From: Acinetobacter brisouisimilis
GTDB lineage: Bacteria > Pseudomonadota > Gammaproteobacteria > Pseudomonadales > Moraxellaceae
Assembly (NCBI RefSeq): GCF_000368265.1
Contig: NZ_KB851219.1
Location: 325,920 to 389,919 of the forward strand
DNA: 64,000 nt
Reading direction: 5' to 3'
Of the stretch, positions 19,318 to 28,510 are shown piece by piece (the first letter of the stretch is position 1; each line of letters opens with the position of its first letter). A model generated the notes under the pieces. It was given only the letters and a program-made list of their open reading frames with translations. It had not been told where the DNA came from and ran no database searches. Both the position numbers and the translations under genes were made by a program.

Positions 19318-19821
19318 ATGTTGAAATCATTCCAGTATTCAATTTCTGATTTAATGAAGGCACTGGTGGGCGCGAGTCTGAGTATTGCCATTTTATTGTA
19401 TTTGACCCAGCTTTCTCATCAGCTATGGATTATGGCGCCGTTCGGTGCAAGTTGCGTCTTGTTGTATGCTGCGGCACAGTCACCTTTGGCTCAGCCTAAA
19501 AATGTGATTATCGGGCATGTGGTATCGGCAGCCATAGGCTTGGCATTTGTGCATTACATTCCGATTAACATTGCTACGATAGCGTTTGCTGTGGGCTTGG
19601 CGATTGTATCGATGCAGATTTTTGCGTGCGTTCATCCACCTGCGGGAGCAAATCCATTATTGATTTTATTGAGTGCATCATCGGTGCATTACGATTGGGA
19701 TTTTCTAATTTTCCCTGTGCTGACAGGTGCGATTACTTTAGTTGTGATTGCTCAATTGATGCATGCTTTACAGCAAAGGTTTGAGAAATATGGTGAGAAA
19801 AACGCATCACCATCGTTGTGA
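19318..19821 (+). CDS. HPP-family integral membrane protein
   Basis: Inner-membrane protein of about 167 residues with four to five hydrophobic segments and the family motif HPPAGANPLL near residue 110. Some HPP proteins are nitrite transporters in plastids and cyanobacteria, but most bacterial members have no known substrate. The frame is open to 19201, but ATG 19318 (MLKSFQYSISD) has AGGGGG upstream and avoids starting inside the TetR gene. Likely controlled by the divergent TetR regulator. Confidence 0.88.
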   Translation: MLKSFQYSISDLMKALVGASLSIAILLYLTQLSHQLWIMAPFGASCVLLYAAAQSPLAQPKNVIIGHVVSAAIGLAFVHYIPINIATIAFAVGLAIVSMQIFACVHPPAGANPLLILLSASSVHYDWDFLIFPVLTGAITLVVIAQLMHALQQRFEKYGEKNASPSL

Positions 19822-19838
19822 TGATGATGCTAAAAAAA

Positions 19839-20498
19839 TTAAACGTGTTGAGCTAAACGATATTGAACCAATTCTTCAATAGTAATGACGGTTAAATGAT
19901 GAGTCTGAGCATAAGATAACACCTGAATGCCTGCAGCCATTGTGCCGTCTGGGTTGGTTAATTCACACAATACGCCTGCTGCTTTTAAACCTGCTAGTCG
20001 AGCCAAATCAATCGTAGCTTCGGTGTGACCACGGCGGGTTAAAACACCACCTTCACGTGCGCGTAATGGAAATACGTGTCCAGGGCGATTCAAATCGCTG
20101 GCGACAGCACCATCTTTGGTTGCCGCGCGAATGGTAGTCACGCGGTCTTTTGCCGATACGCCTGTTGTCACGCCTTCAGCTGCTTCAATGGTGACGGTAA
20201 ATGCCGTATGGAAATGGCTAGAGTTGTTGCTCACCATTGGTGGAAGTTCTAGATGATCAGCCAGTTGTTCAGTTAAACATAAACACACGATACCTGAGCC
20301 ATCACGGATCATACGTGCCATGGTTTCTACATTGAGAGTTTCTGCGGCAACAACTAAATCTGCCTCATTTTCACGGTCAAAATCATCCATGACCAAAACA
20401 GGTTTGCCTTGGCGGATATCTTCTAAAGCTTGTTGAATGCGTTGTTCAGCAGGGGATAGGCTTGAAAAAAATAATTCGGGTTGAATTAAAATAGACAT
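19839..20498 (-). CDS. ribB: 3,4-dihydroxy-2-butanone-4-phosphate synthase
   Basis: Riboflavin pathway enzyme that converts ribulose 5-phosphate into the four-carbon unit. 219 residues, monofunctional (no GTP cyclohydrolase II domain). Signature segments are [48 protein letters not shown] and [16 protein letters not shown]. An FMN riboswitch precedes it, so expression should fall when FMN is abundant. Confidence 0.97.
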   Translation of the reverse strand: MSILIQPELFFSSLSPAEQRIQQALEDIRQGKPVLVMDDFDRENEADLVVAAETLNVETMARMIRDGSGIVCLCLTEQLADHLELPPMVSNNSSHFHTAFTVTIEAAEGVTTGVSAKDRVTTIRAATKDGAVASDLNRPGHVFPLRAREGGVLTRRGHTEATIDLARLAGLKAAGVLCELTNPDGTMAAGIQVLSYAQTHHLTVITIEELVQYRLAQHV

Positions 20499-20600
20499 AA
20501 TGAAACGCTCACGTAATTTAGATACAGGAACATTTCAGGACTGATCGAAAAAATGGGGTCGTGACAAAAGCTTGAAAAGTGAATCTTCTGAAACGTCGAC

Positions 20601-20731
20601 TTCTTTCATCCGGACTATACCGTCGGCTTTGGATTTGCACCAAATCTGCAAATGACACCAGCCATTGGCTCGCGGGCTTGCTCGAGAGTGAGCTTACCGC
20701 CGGTGGGGAGTTGCGCCCCGCCCTGAAGCGA
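20601..20731 (-). promoter_or_regulatory. FMN riboswitch (RFN element) upstream of ribB
   Basis: On the minus strand the element begins CGCTTCAGGGCGGGGCGCAA, continues with CCCCACCGGCGGTAA, has GAGCCAATGGCTGGTGTCA-type central arms, and ends AGCCGACGGTATAGTCCGGATG followed by AAAG (shown in pieces). These are the conserved FMN-aptamer blocks in the right order. About 100 bases separate it from ribB; I did not identify a clear terminator there, so control may act at translation. Confidence 0.93.
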
Positions 20732-20740
20732 TGTGACAAA

Positions 20741-20746
20741 ATTATA
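20741..20746 (-). promoter_or_regulatory. -10 hexamer of the riboswitch-ribB transcript
   Basis: On the minus strand a perfect TATAAT lies about 10 bases upstream of the aptamer. The -35 (TGATTT at 17 bases) is weak. Confidence 0.5.
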
Positions 20747-20828
20747 GCGTTATTTTTTGTGAAAAATCATCCTTTCTATAGAATGATTCGTACTATAAAT
20801 ATTAAATAATTTGCTATGAGCAGTAATC

Positions 20829-20850
20829 TGAGCATATCGAAATATGCTCA
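20829..20850. other. Hairpin downstream of panD
   Basis: TGAGCATAT / ATATGCTCA stem with a 4-base loop, 18 bases after the panD stop. No T run follows, so it is at best a weak terminator or an mRNA 3'-end stabilizer. Confidence 0.4.
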
Positions 20851-20868
20851 TGATCCAACTCAAAAAAG

Positions 20869-21249
20869 TTAAGCAACCTGTACAGGAATACAGTTGGCCG
20901 TATGGTTGACGGTATTGTCAGGATTAGCATAGACAAGGCGTGGTTTATGAGCATTTGCTTCTTGTTCATTGAAGTCACCAAATGTTGCAATAATCACGAT
21001 ATCACCCACTTCAGCCTGATGTGCAGCGCCACCATTAACGGAAATGATGCCTGAATGATCTTCACCACGGATAGCATAAGTTGTAAAACGCTTACCATTG
21101 GTGACATTCCAAACATGAATTTCTTCATATTCACGAATGCCTGCCAAATCCATTAAAACGCCGTCAATTGCACAAGAACCTTCATAGTGAAGCTCAGCAT
21201 GTGTGACGATTGCGCGATGGATTTTGCATTTTAATAAACGTGATAACAT
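20869..21249 (-). CDS. panD: Aspartate 1-decarboxylase
   Basis: Pyruvoyl enzyme that makes beta-alanine for pantothenate and coenzyme A. The 126-residue proenzyme starts [13 protein letters not shown] and contains the self-cleavage site HYEGS at Gly24-Ser25. Further family segments are [20 protein letters not shown] and [12 protein letters not shown]. Single gene between ribB and pth, same strand, with gaps above 90 bases on each side. Confidence 0.96.
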   Translation of the reverse strand: MLSRLLKCKIHRAIVTHAELHYEGSCAIDGVLMDLAGIREYEEIHVWNVTNGKRFTTYAIRGEDHSGIISVNGGAAHQAEVGDIVIIATFGDFNEQEANAHKPRLVYANPDNTVNHTANCIPVQVA

Positions 21250-21339
21250 GCAAATATCTCCTCGATTTGCTCAGTTTGCTAGAAAAAAGGCATTCAAAGA
21301 CTTAAGAGATGTACATAAAGATGCCATCAGAGATTGAAT

Positions 21340-21918
21340 TTACGGTTTATAGGCATTGATCTGATTCATGGCTTGCGAAACCTGACCATTAACCAAAAGT
21401 TGAGTCTTCGACAATGCATGATCAATTGCTGCATCTATAAGATCCTGTTCACTTTTAGGTGCTTTACCTAAAACATGACCAGAAACACGTTCTTTAGCAC
21501 CAGGGTGCCCAATACCAATACGTAAACGATGAAAATTGGCACCAATATGCGGAACAATGTCACGTAGACCATTATGGCCACCATGACCACCACCTGTTTT
21601 GAGGCGGATCACACCAGGGTTCATATCCAGTTCATCATGTGCAATTAAGATTGCTTCAGGCTGAATTTGATAAAATTTGGTGAAAGGAACGACACTTTGC
21701 CCAGAACGGTTCATGAATGTGGTAGGGAGTAACAAACGGACATCATGACCTTCGATGTTACCTCGACCGCTGATACCGTAAAATTTGGGATCTGCTTTTA
21801 AACTAATGCCATAACGGTCTGCGAGTTGCTCAACAAACCAAAAGCCGGCATTGTGTCGGGTTTGGGCATATTCTTTACCAGGATTGCCCAAACCGACAAT
21901 GAGCGAAATTTTAGTCAC
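21340..21918 (-). CDS. pth: Peptidyl-tRNA hydrolase
   Basis: Recycles peptidyl-tRNA that drops off the ribosome. 192 residues; IVGLGNPGKEYAQTRHNAGF carries the catalytic His and GNPG loop, with FMNRSGQSV, HDELDMNPG and GGGHGGHNGLRDI as the other hallmarks. It follows rplY by 22 bases and is probably co-transcribed with it, the usual order. Confidence 0.97.
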   Translation of the reverse strand: MTKISLIVGLGNPGKEYAQTRHNAGFWFVEQLADRYGISLKADPKFYGISGRGNIEGHDVRLLLPTTFMNRSGQSVVPFTKFYQIQPEAILIAHDELDMNPGVIRLKTGGGHGGHNGLRDIVPHIGANFHRLRIGIGHPGAKERVSGHVLGKAPKSEQDLIDAAIDHALSKTQLLVNGQVSQAMNQINAYKP

Positions 21919-21940
21919 GAAACTACGCTCTCACTTACCA

Positions 21941-22237
21941 TTACGCGCGTTTGAAGTCAGCGTGCATAGGAGTGTTTTTTGCTGGGTGACGTTGAAGCGC
22001 TTGGATTTTAACGCTTTCAGTTTTGTCACCAATTTTGATTTCTACAACTTCAGCAAAGAAATCATTGTTTTCTAGAGCTTTAACAAGTTCACGAAGTTCT
22101 AAAGTTACAGTTACAGGTTCTGCGTCACCACCGTAGATGATAGCAGGAACTAATGCTTCACGACGAAGGCGGCGGCTCGAACCTTTCCCTTGTTTGTCTT
22201 CAGCACGTGCTTGAGCATTTAATACGAAATTAGCCAT
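21941..22237 (-). CDS. rplY: 50S ribosomal protein L25 (short form)
   Basis: Binds 5S rRNA. 98 residues, so the E. coli-like single-domain form without the CTC extension of general stress protein homologues. It starts [20 protein letters not shown] and contains [14 protein letters not shown]. The leader contains a perfect 9-base-pair hairpin and a likely promoter. Confidence 0.95.
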   Translation of the reverse strand: MANFVLNAQARAEDKQGKGSSRRLRREALVPAIIYGGDAEPVTVTLELRELVKALENNDFFAEVVEIKIGDKTESVKIQALQRHPAKNTPMHADFKRA

Positions 22238-22263
22238 GAGATATCCTCATTAAGTTACGAAAC

Positions 22264-22288
22264 AGCCAGATTTGCGACCAATCTGGCT
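22264..22288 (-). other. Hairpin in the rplY leader
   Basis: AGCCAGATT / AATCTGGCT, 9 perfect pairs with a 7-base loop, 26 bases upstream of the rplY start. It lies inside the transcript predicted from the -10 at 22304. It could be a site for regulation by L25 itself. Confidence 0.5.
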
Positions 22289-22293
22289 AATAG

Positions 22294-22319
22294 AAAGCCC
22301 CGCATTATAGCAGGGCTTT
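22294..22319 (-). terminator. Terminator-like hairpin after prs whose loop holds an rplY promoter
   Basis: AAAGCCC / GGGCTTT stem with a 12-base loop, 20 bases after the prs stop. The T run on the minus strand is short (TTTCTATT). The loop contains an extended -10 TGCTATAAT on the minus strand (22304-22312), a good candidate for an rplY promoter; no clear -35 is visible. Confidence 0.5.
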
Positions 22320-22339
22320 AGGAAAATTGTGCAGCTATA

Positions 22340-23293
22340 TTATAAATAGCTGTCAAACATCGCGCTGATCGATTCTTCGTTGTTAATACGACGAATGGTT
22401 TCAGCAACCATGCTTGCAACAGAAACCTGGCGAATTTTACCTAAATCAATCGCTTCTTGTGATAAAGGAATGGTATCAGTTACAACCAATTCATCAATCA
22501 CAGAGTTGCGTAGATTTTCGAGTGCTTTACCTGAAAGTACAGGGTGAGTTGCATAAGCAACAACACGGCGTGCACCAAATTGTTTAAGCGCATCGGCTGC
22601 TTTACATAAAGTACCAGCGGTATCGACCATATCATCTACGATGACGCAGTCACGATTTTTGACATCACCGATCAAGTGCATCACTTGAGATTCATTCGCT
22701 TTTTGACGACGTTTATCAATGATTGCTAAATCGATATCGCCCATCTGTTTTGCAACGGCACGTGCACGAACAACACCGCCAACATCTGGTGATACTACCA
22801 TCAGGTTGTCATGTTGTTGTTGACGTAAGTCCGCAAGCAAAGCAGGTGTACCGTAAATGTTGTCGACAGGAATATCGAAGAAACCTTGAATTTGGTCAGC
22901 ATGCAAATCGATCATCACAACACGGTCAATACCAACAGTAGTGAGCATGTCAGCAACGACTTTAGCTGTAATCGGCACACGTGCAGAACGTGGACGACGA
23001 TCTTGGCGAGCATAGCCAAAGTAAGGGATAACAGCAGTAATACGTCCAGCACTAGCACGACGAAGTGCATCAGCCATGACCAAGATTTCCATCAGGTTAT
23101 CATTGGTTGGGGCGCAAGTAGGCTGAACGATGAAAACGTCCTTACCACGTACATTTTCAGTAATTTCTACAGCAATTTCACCATCAGAAAAACGGTTAAT
23201 TGAAGCAGAGCCTAAAGGAATGTGTAAATGGCTTACGACTTTTTGAGCGAATTGTGGATGAGCATTTCCACTAAAAACGACAAGATTGGGCAT
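22340..23293 (-). CDS. prs: Ribose-phosphate pyrophosphokinase
   Basis: Makes PRPP from ribose 5-phosphate and ATP, for nucleotide, histidine and NAD synthesis. 317 residues from ATG 23293 ([16 protein letters not shown]). Family signatures: [30 protein letters not shown], the PRPP-synthase motif [11 protein letters not shown] and the phosphate loop [18 protein letters not shown]. The frame remains open to 23359, which reaches into the tRNA-Gln gene and is not used. Confidence 0.97.
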   Translation of the reverse strand: MPNLVVFSGNAHPQFAQKVVSHLHIPLGSASINRFSDGEIAVEITENVRGKDVFIVQPTCAPTNDNLMEILVMADALRRASAGRITAVIPYFGYARQDRRPRSARVPITAKVVADMLTTVGIDRVVMIDLHADQIQGFFDIPVDNIYGTPALLADLRQQQHDNLMVVSPDVGGVVRARAVAKQMGDIDLAIIDKRRQKANESQVMHLIGDVKNRDCVIVDDMVDTAGTLCKAADALKQFGARRVVAYATHPVLSGKALENLRNSVIDELVVTDTIPLSQEAIDLGKIRQVSVASMVAETIRRINNEESISAMFDSYL

Positions 23294-23332
23294 GAAGCAC
23301 CCTTGGCGGTTGATGTGTTGTTTAGAAGAATC

Positions 23333-23407
23333 TGGCAGGGGCGGCTGGATTCGAACCAACGGATGGCGAGATCAAAACCCGCTGCCTTACCACTTGGCGA
23401 CGCCCCT
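23333..23407 (-). tRNA. tRNA-Gln (anticodon TTG)
   Basis: 75 bases including an encoded CCA. Acceptor stem AGGGGCG / CGCCCCT, D-loop with GCCAAGTGGTAAGGC, anticodon arm GCGGG-TTTTGAT-CTCGC with anticodon TTG, and T arm with GGTTCGAATCC. It lies between ispE and prs on the same strand and its first two bases overlap the ispE stop codon, so it must be cut from the operon transcript. Confidence 0.95.
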
Positions 23408-24239
23408 ATAGCACTACCTGTATGTCATACAAAGGAGATTTATCCAAGCTTTGTACCAAGTAAGCTTTACATGGTGCATTGCGAACGATCTGCTCTGTTT
23501 GCATATCAGGAGTTACTTCAACAAAAACACAGGCACCTGTTCCTGTAAGCTTTGCAATGCCGAACTGATCGAGATATTGCATTGCCTCATCAACTTCTGG
23601 ATATAAGCTTCTTGCGATTGGCTCAAAGTTATTTCCGAAATCCGATGGCTTTCGCTGATAGGCGCAAAATTTAGAGGTCTTGGAATCTCTTGTCAACGTT
23701 TTTTGTGAAAAAAGTAGTTGAGTGCTGATAAAACAATCAGGTTTAAGCACAATGAACTGTTTTTTAGGCAAATTGATGAATGTAATTTGTTCACCGATGC
23801 CTTCTGCCCATGCATTGTGACCATACACAAAGACAGGTACATCGGCACCTAAGCTTTGCCCAATTTCTGCCAGTTGCTGGATATTTAAGCGGCATTGCCA
23901 AAGCTGATTGAGTACCAAAAGCGTCGTTGCCGCGTTGGATGAACCACCGCCTAGACCTGCACCCATAGGAATATGCTTGTCTAAATGGATATTTAATCCG
24001 CAAAATCGCTGAGCAAAAGGCTTGAGTTTTTCAGCAGCCTTGAAAATCAGATTGTCTGTTTGTTCAACATTGGATAACCCATCTAGGCAAATGTTTTGAT
24101 TACCATTAGGTTCAAACTCAAGCCAGTCATATAAATCGATGAGTTGGAAAATGGTTTGCAATTCATGGTAACCATCAGCTCGTCGACCAGTGATATGTAA
24201 AAAAAGATTAAGTTTTGCAGGGGAAGGAACGCGAATCAT
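23406..24239 (-). CDS. ispE: 4-diphosphocytidyl-2-C-methyl-D-erythritol kinase
   Basis: GHMP kinase of the non-mevalonate isoprenoid pathway. 277 residues with PAKLNLFLHITGRRADGYHEL at the N-terminus, the ATP loop PMGAGLGGGSSNAATTL (about residue 92) and LTGTGACVFVE near the end. The TAG stop shares two bases with tRNA-Gln. It follows lolB by 14 bases. Gene order TPR-lolB-ispE-tRNA-prs-rplY-pth is the classic gammaproteobacterial arrangement. Confidence 0.96.
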   Translation of the reverse strand: MIRVPSPAKLNLFLHITGRRADGYHELQTIFQLIDLYDWLEFEPNGNQNICLDGLSNVEQTDNLIFKAAEKLKPFAQRFCGLNIHLDKHIPMGAGLGGGSSNAATTLLVLNQLWQCRLNIQQLAEIGQSLGADVPVFVYGHNAWAEGIGEQITFINLPKKQFIVLKPDCFISTQLLFSQKTLTRDSKTSKFCAYQRKPSDFGNNFEPIARSLYPEVDEAMQYLDQFGIAKLTGTGACVFVEVTPDMQTEQIVRNAPCKAYLVQSLDKSPLYDIQVVL

Positions 24240-24253
24240 AAATTGAAATCTAG

Positions 24254-24853
24254 TTAGCGGTCTTGAATGACCATTGTAATACGATTTTCCTGACCATCAT
24301 CAAGCTGTTGTTTTAAAATTAATTTGTTAGGTAGGGTTGCAGCGTTGTTGTAACTGAGATGGACGATCCAGCCATCTTCAATAAATTGGGTCGGGCGCTG
24401 CTGTTGGTCTTTTTCGATTTGCACTGAAGCTGTTGCGGGCTGCGCTAAAATCCAGTGAACCAAATCGGTAATGGGAGCTTGCCAGCCTGTCGCTTTTTCT
24501 AAAAGCTCTTCTGGTGTTGCTGCGTGAATCAAGCCTGTTTTTGCACTATTGAGGGTCACTTGTCCTGGTATCCCTTGAATATGGGTTTTGCCTATACCCA
24601 GTGCGCCACTTAGCTCAATGTTAAAATTGTCCTGCTGTTGTTCCCATGTAAAAAAAGCACTGCCAGATTGTTTTGGTGTACGCACTCCAATTTTACCTTG
24701 CAGAGAAAAATTGGTTTCTTGAGTTGGTGCGATTGTATTGGTTGTAGGCAGCTGATTGGTCATCGCTTGGGGCTTTCTGTACTGCTGACAGCCTGTCAAA
24801 ATTAAACTACTGCTAGTCAGTAATCCTAAACCAATTTTAGTGAACAGATGCAT
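24254..24853 (-). CDS. lolB: Outer-membrane lipoprotein receptor LolB
   Basis: Anchored in the outer membrane, it receives lipoproteins from LolA and inserts them. The signal peptide ends in LTGC (lipidated Cys at about 22). The mature part has the LolB features FSLQGKIGVRTPKQSGSAFFTWEQQ (given as family start), the protruding-loop region and GWQAPITDLVHWILAQPA. 199 residues is normal. Its start overlaps the upstream TPR gene by 17 bases, implying translational coupling. Confidence 0.93.
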   Translation of the reverse strand: MHLFTKIGLGLLTSSSLILTGCQQYRKPQAMTNQLPTTNTIAPTQETNFSLQGKIGVRTPKQSGSAFFTWEQQQDNFNIELSGALGIGKTHIQGIPGQVTLNSAKTGLIHAATPEELLEKATGWQAPITDLVHWILAQPATASVQIEKDQQQRPTQFIEDGWIVHLSYNNAATLPNKLILKQQLDDGQENRITMVIQDR

Positions 24854-26546
24854 GGTGAACTAAACTCATTTTTTGCTGTTGTGATAATAACAAGGAATTT
24901 AGTTGAATTACTTGTGGATTGTTCGGATGTTTTTGTTTGAGTTCTTGTAGTAAATCTGCAAATTTCTGCATGTTGCCTCGTAAATACAATGCCTTGGCTA
25001 GGCGAACGCCTGTACCTACATTTTCATTGAGCAGGTAGGCTTTTTCTAAGGTTGGGATCGCAGTTGCAAGATCATTTTGTAAAAAGGTGATTAGGCCATA
25101 AGTGTCGAGAATAGAGGCTTGATCGGGTGCATACTCCAAAGCATGTTCGACATATTTGCGTGCATCGCCCAAGCGGCGGTTTTGTAATGCCAGTGTATAA
25201 GCATAGGCATTCAGATATGTAGGGCTATTGGGTTCAATGCTCAGTAACTTATTTAAATCTTGTTCTAAACGGTCTTTATCCTGATAAGGATCAAGCAGTA
25301 AGACTTGTGCGTAAATCAAATCAGGGTCATCGGGCAGATTGTGAATTGCTTCATCAAGCAGTTCAATCGCTGCCAGTTTATGATTAAGTTTCTTCAGGAT
25401 TTCTGCTTGCAGTTGATATAAAAAACTGGCGTGTTGCGGATAATTGACTCGTTCTTGTGTCAAAAAGCGTAATGCATCGCTGAGCTTATTTTCTTTATCA
25501 TAAATGGTGACGAGACTTCGGCGTGATACCGTGTATAGGCTACCATCAACTAGGCGATAATAGGCTTTTGCTGTTTCATAATGCTGTTTACGCTCAGCAT
25601 TAATCGCGAGGTAATAATAGGCATCATTTTGATATTGTGAAGAATTTTTAAGTTGTAATAAGAAACCTTCGGCTTGATCATAACGTTTTAAGTCAATACT
25701 GGTTAAGCCTGCAATAAAAATAGGTTCATCGGCAGAAGGCCATTTACGAATAACACTTTCAAGTTTTTTTAAGCCAAGTTCAGATTGACCAATCTTGATT
25801 AGATATTTTGCTTCAGCAAGACGTACTTCCAGGTTGTAAGAATGCTGACGACTCGATTTTGCATACCATTTTATGGTGGCATCCTGATTACCCGATGCAT
25901 CCAAAATATTGGCTTTAAGTAAAATAAAACTGGTGACATTTGGGCGTTTGCGCAAAGCGCGCTGTATGTCTTTTAACGCCTGTTCTAGTTGATTGTCTTG
26001 GGCTTCTAAGCTTGCAATCATCACCAAGATGGATGGATTACTTCGGGCTTTACTACTGCGCAAGGTTTTGAGCAGTGTGGTTCGATCTTCTTGTGAGTCC
26101 GGTGCAATCCCCGCGACAATTTCAGCCAGATCGGCATCGGGGTCGATGTTTAAAATTTTATCAAGTGTTTGTGCAGTTAACTCATATTTATGTGTTTTTA
26201 GTGCAATGTGTGCTAAATAGAATAGAGCAGGTACATCTGTTGGGTCTTGATTGACCCAGTGTGTCGCAATATCGAGTGCAGATGGCAGGTCATTTTCATC
26301 AAGCGCGATGTCGAGCGCACGTTGTTTGACTGCTGTGGAACTGTTATGAATTGCCAGAACTGTATAGTTGTGTAATGCTGTGGCAGTTTGTTGATATTGC
26401 AAAGCAAATTCTGCAATCATGGTTTGTTGTAACGGAAGTGGATTATAGTGTGCCACTGTTGTATTTTGCGCGTAAGTGTAATTATAGGCACATAAGGTGA
26501 TGCTTCCTAGCAATAAGATTGTGCTAGAATAGCGTCGTATCAACAT
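24837..26546 (-). CDS. TPR-repeat protein upstream of lolB
   Basis: Tetratricopeptide protein of about 569 residues, probably periplasmic. The N-terminus (MLIRRYSSTILLLGSITLCAY..YAQ) looks like a signal peptide. The rest is a series of TPR pairs (for example PTDVPALFYLAHIALKTHKY and PNSPTYLNAYAYTLALQNRR). The frame is open to a GTG at 26624, but ATG 26546 places the signal peptide at the start. A similar TPR gene sits between hemA and lolB in Pseudomonas (PA4667 type); its function is not established. Divergent from hemA. Confidence 0.85.
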   Translation of the reverse strand: MLIRRYSSTILLLGSITLCAYNYTYAQNTTVAHYNPLPLQQTMIAEFALQYQQTATALHNYTVLAIHNSSTAVKQRALDIALDENDLPSALDIATHWVNQDPTDVPALFYLAHIALKTHKYELTAQTLDKILNIDPDADLAEIVAGIAPDSQEDRTTLLKTLRSSKARSNPSILVMIASLEAQDNQLEQALKDIQRALRKRPNVTSFILLKANILDASGNQDATIKWYAKSSRQHSYNLEVRLAEAKYLIKIGQSELGLKKLESVIRKWPSADEPIFIAGLTSIDLKRYDQAEGFLLQLKNSSQYQNDAYYYLAINAERKQHYETAKAYYRLVDGSLYTVSRRSLVTIYDKENKLSDALRFLTQERVNYPQHASFLYQLQAEILKKLNHKLAAIELLDEAIHNLPDDPDLIYAQVLLLDPYQDKDRLEQDLNKLLSIEPNSPTYLNAYAYTLALQNRRLGDARKYVEHALEYAPDQASILDTYGLITFLQNDLATAIPTLEKAYLLNENVGTGVRLAKALYLRGNMQKFADLLQELKQKHPNNPQVIQLNSLLLSQQQKMSLVHHASVH

Positions 26547-26663
26547 ACATGATTGTTGGCGAATTGTTTGCTGCAAAATTTCTTTATCCAAATATTTATG
26601 CTTATTATGACACCGATGATGCACAATAACACATGCATAATTTTAGTGAAATGATGATCTGAC

Positions 26664-27947
26664 ATGGCGTTCATTGCTTTAGGTGTCAACCATCAAACAG
26701 CCTCAGTTGAGTTGCGTGAACGTGTTGCGTTCAACGCAGAACGACTGCGTACTTTATTGGCTGAACAAAGTCATCAAAGTCAATTCAATGACTTAGTGGT
26801 GGTGTCAACCTGTAACCGTACCGAAGTCTATGCGATGACTGATGAAGCAGATATGCTATTAAATTGGCTCGCTCAAGCCAATGGTATTGATGTTAACCAA
26901 TTGTTTAATCATGTATATCGCTATGAAGATATTCAGGCAGTTTCTCACCTGATGCGGGTTGCGAGCGGCCTGGATTCACTGATGCTCGGTGAGCCACAAA
27001 TTTTGGGACAGGTAAAATCGGCATTGTCGCTGGCCAAAGAATCGGGCACGGTGTCTGGAAATTTAAACCGTGTCTTCGAATATGCGTTTTATGCAGCTAA
27101 ACGTGTGCGCTCAGAAACAGCCGTTGGCAGTCATGCAGTGTCTATGGGGTATGCCGTAGCTCAGTTAGCACAGCAAGTTTTTAGCCACCCTGCAAAACTG
27201 GTGGTGCTCATGGTTGCGGCAGGGGAAATGAACAGCCTTGTAGCAAAGCATATGGCAGATCTCGGTGTGGCAAAAATCCTGATCTGTAACCGAGGGCGTG
27301 AACGTGCAGAAAAGCTCGCCAATGAAATTACACCATTTGTAGAAGTTGAAATTATTCCATTTGAAGAACTGTCACAACATTTGCATCGTGCCGATGTGAT
27401 TTCAAGTTGTACAGGCAGTTTGCATCAAGTCATTGCTTATCAGGATGTCAAAGCAGCCTTAAAGAAGCGCCGTTATCAACAAATGTTGATGGTAGATTTG
27501 GCCGTTCCGCGTGATATAGACCCAAAAATTGAAAGTTTGGATGGTGTGTATCTATACGGTGTTGATGATTTACAAAGCGTGATTGATGAAAATCTGGCTC
27601 AGCGCCGTCAAGCGGCAGTTGAAGCTGAAGTTATGGTCAATCAGCTGGCAACTCAGTTACTTACTCAAGAAAAAGTCAAGCAAGCAGGGCATTCAATTTG
27701 TACTTATCGTGAAGCTGGACAGCAGATGCAACAAGAAGAAGTTGAGCATGCCTTACAATGTTTAAAAGAAGGTGAAGCACCTGAAAGAGTGATTCAGGAA
27801 CTTGCACATCGTTTAACACATAAACTACTTCACCCGACCTCTATGTTGTTGCGTGAAGCTGCTCAAACTGAAGATCCTGAATATTTGGAATGGATTCAAG
27901 ATCATTTACAACGTGTGTTGCAGCATCGCCGAAAACCCAAAAGTTAG
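26664..27947 (+). CDS. hemA: Glutamyl-tRNA reductase
   Basis: First committed step of C5 heme synthesis; reduces glutamyl-tRNA to glutamate-1-semialdehyde. The product is passed to HemL, whose gene starts at 62788 in this window. 427 residues: [13 protein letters not shown] has the catalytic Cys, [10 protein letters not shown] and [17 protein letters not shown] segments follow, and the NADPH loop reads VAAGEMNSL where many enzymes have GAGEM, a mild change. The C-terminal dimerization helix is present. Divergent from the TPR-lolB operon. Confidence 0.96.
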   Translation: MAFIALGVNHQTASVELRERVAFNAERLRTLLAEQSHQSQFNDLVVVSTCNRTEVYAMTDEADMLLNWLAQANGIDVNQLFNHVYRYEDIQAVSHLMRVASGLDSLMLGEPQILGQVKSALSLAKESGTVSGNLNRVFEYAFYAAKRVRSETAVGSHAVSMGYAVAQLAQQVFSHPAKLVVLMVAAGEMNSLVAKHMADLGVAKILICNRGRERAEKLANEITPFVEVEIIPFEELSQHLHRADVISSCTGSLHQVIAYQDVKAALKKRRYQQMLMVDLAVPRDIDPKIESLDGVYLYGVDDLQSVIDENLAQRRQAAVEAEVMVNQLATQLLTQEKVKQAGHSICTYREAGQQMQQEEVEHALQCLKEGEAPERVIQELAHRLTHKLLHPTSMLLREAAQTEDPEYLEWIQDHLQRVLQHRRKPKS

Positions 27948-28229
27948 TTTTTTGTGTTTTGCATTGTGAGCGTGCAATATTTTATATTTTGTGACTACAA
28001 AGTCATTTTTTTTGAAACTCTTCAGATATTAAAAAAATAATGATTATTCTTCAAAAGATTAATGCCTACTTGGTTGTCAAGTCGTGTGTTTTTTAAGTGA
28101 TACCGAGAAATTTTAACGTTGTTCTATTGCTCTTTAGACGCATTATACTGTCTCCGCTGTAAAATCTCCGAAAAGGATATTGGTTGATTTTCACTGCTCG
28201 CATTTCATTTTTAGCGGTAGGAGATTGAC

Positions 28230-28463
28230 ATGAAATATCGTATGAATTCTGCATCGTCACATATTCGGTTACTACAGGTATGTTTACATCCGTGGCAGTT
28301 TGGTAAGCGCCAAATCGCACTGTATTGCCCTGATTTAAAAAGTATTTCGATTGGGGTCTTTGATGGTGAATTTGAAAATGCCCAGACACGCCAGCAACAA
28401 TTACAGCAGCTTGGCGTGCATAAGTGTTTTCAATCTGCTTATCGGCATTTATTTTTTAATTAA
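28230..28463 (+). CDS. Small protein of unknown function
   Basis: A 77-residue basic protein (MKYRMNSASSHIRLLQVCLH...) with three cysteines and no signal peptide or membrane segment. I do not recognise the family. The case for it being real is a strong TAGGAGA ribosome-binding site 8 bases before ATG and its isolated position in a gap between hemA and dnaG. The 280 bases between hemA and this gene are AT-rich and hold nothing else I can support. A longer frame on the other strand (28093-28389) has no such support. Confidence 0.5.
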   Translation: MKYRMNSASSHIRLLQVCLHPWQFGKRQIALYCPDLKSISIGVFDGEFENAQTRQQQLQQLGVHKCFQSAYRHLFFN

Positions 28464-28510
28464 TTGTTGTGATGCGAAGCAGGTGAGATAAATTGCACTT
28501 GCTATTTTTA

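Noticed and set aside
28093..28389. 98-residue frame on the minus strand between hemA and dnaG
   Set aside because: Overlaps the better supported 28230-28463 frame, has no ribosome-binding site and matches nothing.
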